Source: Pyrocephalus nanus (Eukaryota > Chordata > Aves > Passeriformes > Tyrannidae). From it: a stretch of DNA of 64,000 nucleotides. The DNA is taken from positions 1,862,001-1,926,000 of the forward strand of contig CM076264.1 of assembly GCA_038380795.1 (NCBI GenBank), read 5' to 3'. Every line of letters starts with the position of its first letter. Position 1 is the stretch's first letter. Under the pieces are notes generated by a model. It saw only the letters and a program-made list of their open reading frames with translations. It had not been told where the DNA came from and searched no databases. The translations under genes and the position numbers were made by a program. Below are positions 48,212 to 64,000 of this stretch, one piece after another.

Positions 48212-48217
48212 TTTATT
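48212..48217 (-). terminator. CDKL2 polyadenylation signal
   Basis: TTTATT on the plus strand gives AATAAA on the minus, 1.48 kb past the CDKL2 stop codon. The interval 48218-49694 contains no coding exon and is read as 3' UTR. Confidence 0.55.
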
Positions 48218-49694
48218 TACAAATGAAATGTACATGTCAAGACACAGCATAACCACAAATCTCTAAATACCGTTAGTCCAGATGGTATTTCTACCATCAT
48301 CCATCAAGAGGAAAGGCTGTATTTTGTGGAAAAATAAGCTACAAAGTTATTGACACCATGTGAGTTTTGACAGCTGATGGAAAACAGAGTTGTGAGCAAC
48401 GTAGGGACAGCACAGAACTGAGCAGAGACAAACTGAGGGCAGATAAGCAAACATGGGTTTCCAAACAGTCATGAGATAAAAACAGTCAAGTTTTACTCGT
48501 CCCATTCCCCCAGGGACCTAAAGGAATGATGACTTCATCAATGACTGAGCCATTTCACATGCCACAGCTCAGTATTCCACAACAATATTCCTTTCTGCAC
48601 CGTTAACAACAGGCCCAGTGAAACACTCCAAAGAAAAACGCCTGAACACAGGGTCAGAAGTGGGAAGGGAAAAGGAATCTAACACAAAGTGACACGTGCA
48701 TTAGCAAGGGTTTCAAGGGAACAGCTGGGAAGATTTGCACATTTAAACGTTGTATTTCTTGCACAAACATTTTCTTCAACATCAGGGCAAAAGTGCATTC
48801 CAATCCAGATCAGGCAGCCCACCAAAACAGGACCATTTCAGCAGCTGCTCTCGTCACTATTCATTAAAAAGAAACCCCTCATGTGGGCAGCAGTTAGGCA
48901 AGAGAAAGCCCAGCTTCCTCCAAAATCCTCCAAGCCAGCTCCTGCCCTTGTCACACACCAACAACCACTACTTTTCTGACAAGGCCTGGCCCTAGGCCAG
49001 AAAGCCAACATCTCAGGGGCTCTTTGCATGCAAGAAATCCAGCAGGAATGGCAGTGTGAGCTCTGTCCTTGGCCCGGACCCGAGCCACTTCCATGGCAGT
49101 CCTCTGTGCCAGCAGGAGTAAGGGATCCTCCTCTCCCCTGCGGAGACCTGGCACCTTTAGACCCTGGAAACTCAGATGGGTTGTTCCCACTGTTCAGTCA
49201 CCTGTATCAAGAGGAGAAAAGCAGAATGACATTCCAGACAAGCTAGCAAGGCCACAGAGGTGCTCCCTGGTGACAGGCTTCCTTTACTGCATTACACATC
49301 CTTACCTTGCTGAAGCTGTGCACTTAACACCTCTGTGCTTCACAGATCAGATAACTTGAGTTGTTTTTCCCCCTCCTCACATGCAAGCTGCCAGTTCTCC
49401 CCTTTTTTGTTGTTCTATCAGCTTGCCCAACCCCAACTTCGTGAGCTGCTTCATTTCCAACACCAATGCCCAGCCCCTCAGCTCGGGAAAATGATTCACC
49501 TGTCACAGCAAGCTGTGTACTGCCCTCAGTAGGAGGTCTGTCATGGCTACATGTCCTGACCAAGATAAAAGGATTTTCCTATTGTACTTCCCAGCTAGGT
49601 AAGTGTTCATGGAACTATCCCTTTGGAAGCCGTCAGAAGGCTACACAGCAGAAATTAAAGCCCACCTTTTACAGGCAGGATCTTCTCCCTAAGG

Positions 49695-58429
<8,735 letters not shown>

Positions 58430-58430
<1 letters not shown>

Positions 58431-59000
58431 CCCACCTCCGAGGAGCCCGAGGAAAGCCGGCTTTGGGGCGGTCCCGGGGAGGGGCGTGCTGATGCCGACG
58501 CCGATGCCGGAGCCGGGGGCGGTGCCGGCGGTCGGGGCGAGCATCGCCCGCCCCTGCGCAGCCATGAGGCTGTGCCGGCCCTTTGTTCCCGGGGGTCCGC
58601 GGCCGCCCATCCCGATGGCCGGGGCGGCCTGAGCCCGGCGGGAAGGGAAGAGGAGGAGGAGGAGGAGGAGGCGGCGCTGTTCCCAGCAGGATGCGATGGG
58701 GAACTGCTGGGCGCAGTGGTGCTGCGGGCTGTTCTTCCGGAGGGACGCGGGCCGGCTCCAGCGCGGCGGAGGGTGAGCGGGGACCGCGGCTGCCCCTTTC
58801 CCCTCCCCGGGGCGGGGAGGTGCCGGCACCGCCCTGCCCCGCCTTCCCGGGGCTCCCGAGGGGCAGCAGGGGGGTGACAGGCCTGCGGGGGCGATGCCAT
58901 GCGATGCCATGCGGGGTCTGGGCGCGCCCCGCAGCCCCTCGCCCCTTCCCGCAGGGAGCCGCGGCATCCCGGGGGGATGGAGGCGGATGGAGCGGCCGGG
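58430..59000 (+). promoter_or_regulatory. AP1AR CpG island promoter
   Basis: CG-dense sequence surrounds the AP1AR first exon, with a (GGA)n run at about 58650-58670 just upstream of the ATG. Confidence 0.55.
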
Positions 59001-62000
59001 AGCCCGCCGGGCTCCGTGCGGTTTGTGCGGTGGGGGATAATGCACTTCCAGGGTAACCGGCTCCTTACCCGTTCCAGCAGTGGTGTTTTTCCGGCAGGAG
59101 ACGCTTAGGAAGGTTTTTCAGGTCAGCTGCCAAAACCTGTGCAGGCGGCCGTGTTTTGGGTGGAAAAACACCCGGTTTTCTGCAACGGGAGCTCGTCTTC
59201 TCTGTGAGTCAGAGGCCGAGACGCTGTTGGGGTAAATCGGGAGGAGAAAGGTTCAGATGAACTCATCTCTCTTGCAGAATGGTTCAAATGAACTCATATC
59301 TATTCCTATCTCTTGTAAATGTGTAACCCCAGATTCATTCTGCAACAACCAGTTCACGGAAAAGAAGTGTGCAAACGGGAAGGAAAACCTACCTGTAAAA
59401 AGACTTGGGTTGGATTTTTTGCATATAACGATCAGTATTTGATACCTACAAAATATTGCTTATTTTTGACGTGTTGGGATAGAAGTAGTTGTAGACAGGC
59501 ACGCTGAGCATTTTACACGCTGCAAACCCCTGGCCTCTTATTTCACATGAGCACTGGCAGGCAAGTCTCACCTTCTCCTAAAAGGGCTTCAAGACAAGCT
59601 GCCTCTCAGAGAATTGGGTGAAAAACCAGGGCAGTGTGTGTAGAGGATACCTGCTTGTATTTTTAGTACCCTAGCAGAGGGCAGGAGAACATCTGAAATG
59701 CCTTGACAGCAGGCAGCACTTTCTTATGCTCTGAAAAAAAACAGATAATGCTTGAAAGGTTGTTCCTCCACGTGTTTTTTTTTTTTTTTTTTGCACAGTT
59801 CTCCACTCACAGGCCAATATCCCAAGTTTCCAAATTCCATTGCTACCAAATTATGCACATTTGGCTACTTCTGGAACGGCATAATGTAATAATGCATCTT
59901 ATCAACTTCAGGATTATTTTAATCACTCAGAGCCCTCCCCCCCTCCTCCCAACTTCATTATTTTTAGATGTTCCAAGATTTGACTGCAAGAAATAAACTC
60001 CCAGTTAAATAATTAAGAATAGAATTTTTAACAAGTGTTTTGATAAAGTGCAAGATTATAAGTTGCCTCGCTTGGAACTGTGCTTAAAATATATATATAT
60101 ATATATGTATGGAGTGCTGAAAGTTTAGTCTGTCTAATAACTTTAGATCTTTGAAGATTGAAGCTCGTGGGGTTGTGAGGTTGGCAATAATTTACCTAAC
60201 GCCTGGTGCTGTAAACTGGAATTACACCTGTGTTAACAACACAGATAGTCTTGGAACAATTTCCTGGGCCGGTGTTATGAAGTGAGATTCTTAATGGTGT
60301 TGGCTCCTGCACACCAAAACACACACAGGGGTAGCAGTGAAACTGCTTTAAGTGTTCATGCCACGTGTCCCAATTACACTTGCCATGTAGTGCATGAATT
60401 CAGGTGGCCTTTCCCCCCTGGTTTCGGAGCAGTGAATCCACTGGAAACGGTTCCTTAGTGGCAGGAAAGGTTGTGCAACGAGGAACAAGTGGGTTGTGCA
60501 ACAAGTTGCCAGGGGAGACGGTCCCTAAACTGACTTCCAAATTAAAATGAGATGGAGATGAAATAGGATATGATTAAAATAATGCAGGCTTTGGTTGGTG
60601 TGTTGCTTTTGTTGTTGTGTTGGTTGCAAGCACTGAACAATCTTTTGTGGGAGTGTGCAACTGGAAACCCTGGTTTTCCAAACAGTTCGATGGAATGGAT
60701 GTTGGACTGAAGTGTGTTTACTTTTGAGTGTTCTTCTGGATGATGGCCAAACCTCTCTGGCTGGGCGAAAATGTAATTCAGGTGACTCAATACTGGGTTG
60801 GGTTTTGTAGAGGACAGTGTTAACTGTCCTTTATAAAAAAAATTAAAATAGAGAGAATTCTGATTAAAGAGTCAAGGAGGAGATGATTCCCTGTATAAAA
60901 TTAGACAGTGAGTGTGTTTGGGTTTTTTTTGTAGTTGCAAAGTTTTCTCTTAACCTCTTCGTAGGCATTTTTCTGAGGTTCAACCTTGTAGCTGTGCCAA
61001 GGTTTCAAAATAAAATGTGTTGCTGAGCACTGATGTTGTACAGGGTGCCTGGAAGGAGTTAAGTGCCATGATGAGCAGCAGCATTTTCAGAAATTGCCTG
61101 GAATTGTGTTTTTAGAGAAAAAAAAAAATGTCTTCAAGGGATTGCAGAACGCACTGACAGTCTGTAAATGTCAAGTCCAGCGTCCTGATAAATGATTTCA
61201 TCTCCTGAGGGTTTTAGGTTTTTTCTCCAGTTCTACAAAAAATGTTTACATGCTTTTGCCTCTTTCCACTGTGGTAGCCACGCAGAGCTCAGGTTAACAA
61301 GTCAATTTGTTAAATACATGGAGATTTTATGGTTATTTTATACTTACTTAGCATATTTTAAAAGCTGTTTTAAATTCTCGGGCTCATTTTCCTTCTGCTG
61401 TGTATTGAACACTCTTCTCTAGTGTAACTGCCAACTTATTTTTCCAGATCCAAGTATTTTAGAACATGTTCAACAGGAGAACACTTCACTATAGAGGTGA
61501 GTGCTTACAATTTATAGTGATTCAATAAAAAGTGGGAAAAGCTGAATCCCAGCAATGCCTTTGAACACTTTTTGCAGCTTATGAACACCGAAATATTCTG
61601 GGTTATTCCAGACCACATTGATGCTGCAGTGGGTGAAATACAGTATTTCTTACAGCACCTCAGAACATTAACACATCATCTCTCTTGCATGTATTATTTG
61701 AAAAGAAGATCTGTTATGATCTGATACTCATCACCAGAGCATTCCACAGTCTGCCTGTTGCATCTGTCATCTCTGCTGCGTTGGGAGTGATTTCCCTGCT
61801 TGTCTAAGTGCAGAATATTTAGTTCTTGATTGCAGGGAAATGTCTAATCATATTTGCTGTATGCCTTTAGTGACTTCTTATATTGAATTGTAAAGATTAT
61901 TTACTTTCTTTTTTCTCTGCAGTTTGAGAACCTGGTGGAAAGTGATGAGGTGGGTACCTGGAGAATCATGGGAAGCCTCATATAATCCTTAAACCTCATA

Positions 62001-63823
62001 GAATCCTTCAAATTGCTTCCAAGATGTGACTCTTCCTCCCACTGTGTTCTTGACTTATATCACAGGGGGTTTTATACTTCAAGTTTTCCTCGCTCTAGGA
62101 ACGAGTATAGAACAGTTTGGATGAAGATCTAAGAGAAGAGATTTTTTTGGGGGGGAGTATGGGAAGTAACTCTTTCAGGAAGAGGGTGCTATGGACTTTG
62201 GGAAGGCAAAAAGAAGAGGAGGGAGGGGAAAAGTGTGTTTGGGAAGACTTAAAGCAAAATTTGCTCCAGGTACTCAATGTATTTAAAAACATAAGGACCA
62301 ATAGTTTGGTTCCTCAAATACACCACCAGGGTATTTCTTTTCAGTTGGATGTACTTACTTGTTTCACTTAGTCAGCCCCTTCGGTTGATTGCATACTGAG
62401 ATTATTTTTAATTCTAAATTAAAAGTGCATTTTTTTCCCCCCTAATTATGAAATCAATATATGAGAGAAACTGTGATTTCACATTGTTTTTCTTTTTCTA
62501 ATTTTAACAGGGAGAAAGCCCAGGAAGCAGTCACAGGTAAGACTTGGAGGTTCAGGACCTCCCCTTCCCTCTGCGATAAACAAAATGAAGCAAGGGACAA
62601 ACAAGGGATGAAAATAAGTAAGTAAAAAGTGAGATTTATTCTGCAGTGATGGTAATTGTTCTGTTCCAGTAGCTAGCAAAGGACTTGAAAATACGCTTTC
62701 CATAAAGATATAAATAATATATATTGTAATAATAAGGAGAGAGAGCTCTGTCCTGAGTAAACTGGAACTCTGGAACTCTCTTCTCTGCTGGAACAGCCCG
62801 TTGGATCTGCATTAAAAAGGCCAGTCAGGAAAGACCACACGGATATGTTAAAGAGCAAATTAGGCTTGTCATGCATGAATTAGAGATGGAGCCTTTCTGT
62901 GTTTCTCCCCTGCTTTTAGACCTCTGACAGAGGAAGAAATTGCTGACTTGAAAGAGAGACACTACGACTCCATTGCTGAAAAGCAGAGAGTTGTTGATCT
63001 GAAGCTTCAGTCAGAGGTCAGTGGTTACAATGACCAGTCCAGGAGGGGTGGGTTTCCTTTTAAAAAATCTAAAACCAGCCATGAACACCAGGGGAGGCCA
63101 CGAAACAACTGGATTTTGTTCAGCAGTTGGTGTTTGTTAGTGTCCATAAACACAGATGGCTTCTCTTTGATACCCTCTTAGTTGAAAAATGGAGTGGATA
63201 GGCTGGGTCTCTGACCAGGATCTGTTAAAGTTGACCTTTTTTTTTCTTTTTTTAATGGGGAATATTCTTGATTCAGCTTTTCTTGGGCTCAGTTTTTTCC
63301 ACAACTTTTCTTAAGGAAAAAAAAAAAAAACCACATAATTTGTTGTTTTATTTAAGTTTTGCACCAATGAATGGGATATGATGTGGAATATAATGTAGAA
63401 CTTGAATGGTTTTTAATCCAATGCCAATGAATTATGGAAGTAAAAAGATTTAAATCTTCTAGTGTACAGTTCATAATAAAATTCAACAAGCACTTAGAGC
63501 AATTCCCTAGTAATGATTATTCAAGAGTTACCTAAATTTCTTGGGATGTTTGGTGGTGGTGGGGGGAAGCTGTTAAATTCACTTAACGCTTTAGCTGTAG
63601 TCGGTTTTGTTTTATTTTTACTTTCTAGCTGCTTTTCTTTTGTTTTATTGCACTTCTGGATTTATTGCTAGGAAGATAGATAGGTTCTGCTTTTGTTAAC
63701 CATTACTGTTTTGTTCATACACAGTTAGCCTTACAAGAGGAGAAGTTAAGACTAGAAGAGGAGGCTTTATATGCTGCACAACGTGAAGCAGCCAGGGCAG
63801 CAAAGCAGAAAAAGCTCTTGGAG
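58696..63823 (+). CDS. AP1AR: AP-1 complex-associated regulatory protein (gadkin), 5' part
   Basis: Six coding exons are in the window: 58696-58772, 61448-61496, 61923-61949, 62511-62536, 62920-63016 and 63725-63823. They give 125 residues in an unbroken frame, and the gene continues off the right edge (the human protein is about 300 residues). Gadkin links the AP-1 clathrin adaptor and kinesin-1 on trans-Golgi and endosomal vesicles and restrains Arp2/3. The start MGNCWAQWCCGLFFRRDAGR carries a Gly2 and several cysteines suited to N-terminal lipidation; the mammalian protein is palmitoylated. Next come SKYFRTCSTGEHFTIEFENL, the acidic ESDEGESPGSSH, and RPLTEEEIADLKERHYDSIA, all characteristic of AP1AR. 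The charged EEKLRLEEEALYAAQREAAR helix begins a coiled coil. The small 27- and 26-nt exons fit exactly in phase. Confidence 0.93.
58773..61447 (+). other. AP1AR intron 1
   Basis: A 2.7-kb intron. After the CpG island it becomes AT-rich. It contains an (AT)n microsatellite at 60089-60106 and poly-T runs (59778-59792 and 60925-60931). No exon or transposon was recognised. Confidence 0.6.
60089..60106. repeat. (AT)n microsatellite
   Basis: About nine perfect AT dinucleotides within AP1AR intron 1, followed by an interrupted GTAT. Confidence 0.85.
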
Positions 63824-64000
63824 GTGAGGGGAAAAAAAGACCCCAATATCTATCAGAGCCTCTGTTCTCTTCCCATGTGTGCAGTATTCCCTCATATCCT
63901 TCCCATCTCAGGAAAACTAATGAGGAAATGGCTTTGGCTTGTTAAAAGTAGAGGGAGAAATGCAAGATTGGAAAAGTGCAGCTGGTTGGAGCAGCTGAAA

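Overview
This window is nuclear DNA from an amniote, almost certainly a bird. It contains intron-rich vertebrate genes with short introns, many CpG islands, and several CR1 LINE tails of the avian/reptilian type ending in the ATTCTATG-like octamer. I saw no bacterial, plasmid or phage signal. I rebuilt seven protein-coding genes exon by exon. For the five complete ones (DCTN6, GC, BTC, PARM1, RCHY1) and for CDKL2, the exon lengths sum to an intact reading frame with usable splice signals. RBPMS and AP1AR run off the left and right edges.

Layout, left to right. (1) 1-7.4 kb, minus strand: the first coding exon of an RBPMS-type RNA-binding protein (2973-3035), with intron 1 running off the left edge, then complete DCTN6 (dynactin p27, 5476-7363). 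In human these two genes are also neighbours in the same order and orientation, on 8p12. (2) 7.4-14.6 kb: a repeat-rich, GC-rich gap with no gene I recognise. It holds CpG islands, an 85-bp and a 442-bp tandem duplication, a five-copy GC-rich element with a CTCF-like core, 32-bp and 67-bp minisatellites, hairpins, and one weakly supported spliced transcript. (3) 14.6-19.4 kb, plus: GC (vitamin D-binding protein), 12 coding exons with the albumin-family exon-length pattern and an HNF1-like promoter site. (4) 22.0-26.4 kb, minus: BTC (betacellulin), tail-to-tail with GC. (5) 29.5-39.0 kb, plus: PARM1, a mucin-like membrane protein. (6) 43.3-47.3 kb, minus: RCHY1 (PIRH2 ubiquitin ligase). (7) 48.2-56.5 kb, minus: CDKL2 kinase. 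(8) 58.7 kb to the right edge, plus: AP1AR (gadkin), first six coding exons.

The BTC-PARM1-RCHY1-CDKL2 order and strands match human 4q13-q21. Three junctions differ from human: DCTN6 next to GC, GC next to BTC (no ALB/AFP/chemokine/EREG/AREG block between them), and CDKL2 next to AP1AR (no G3BP2 or USO1; THAP6 and ODAPH are also not seen). The genes do not form one pathway; the interest is in chromosome architecture, compactness and the unusual repeat block at 8.6-14.1 kb. Gene names rest on remembered family sequences, not a database search.
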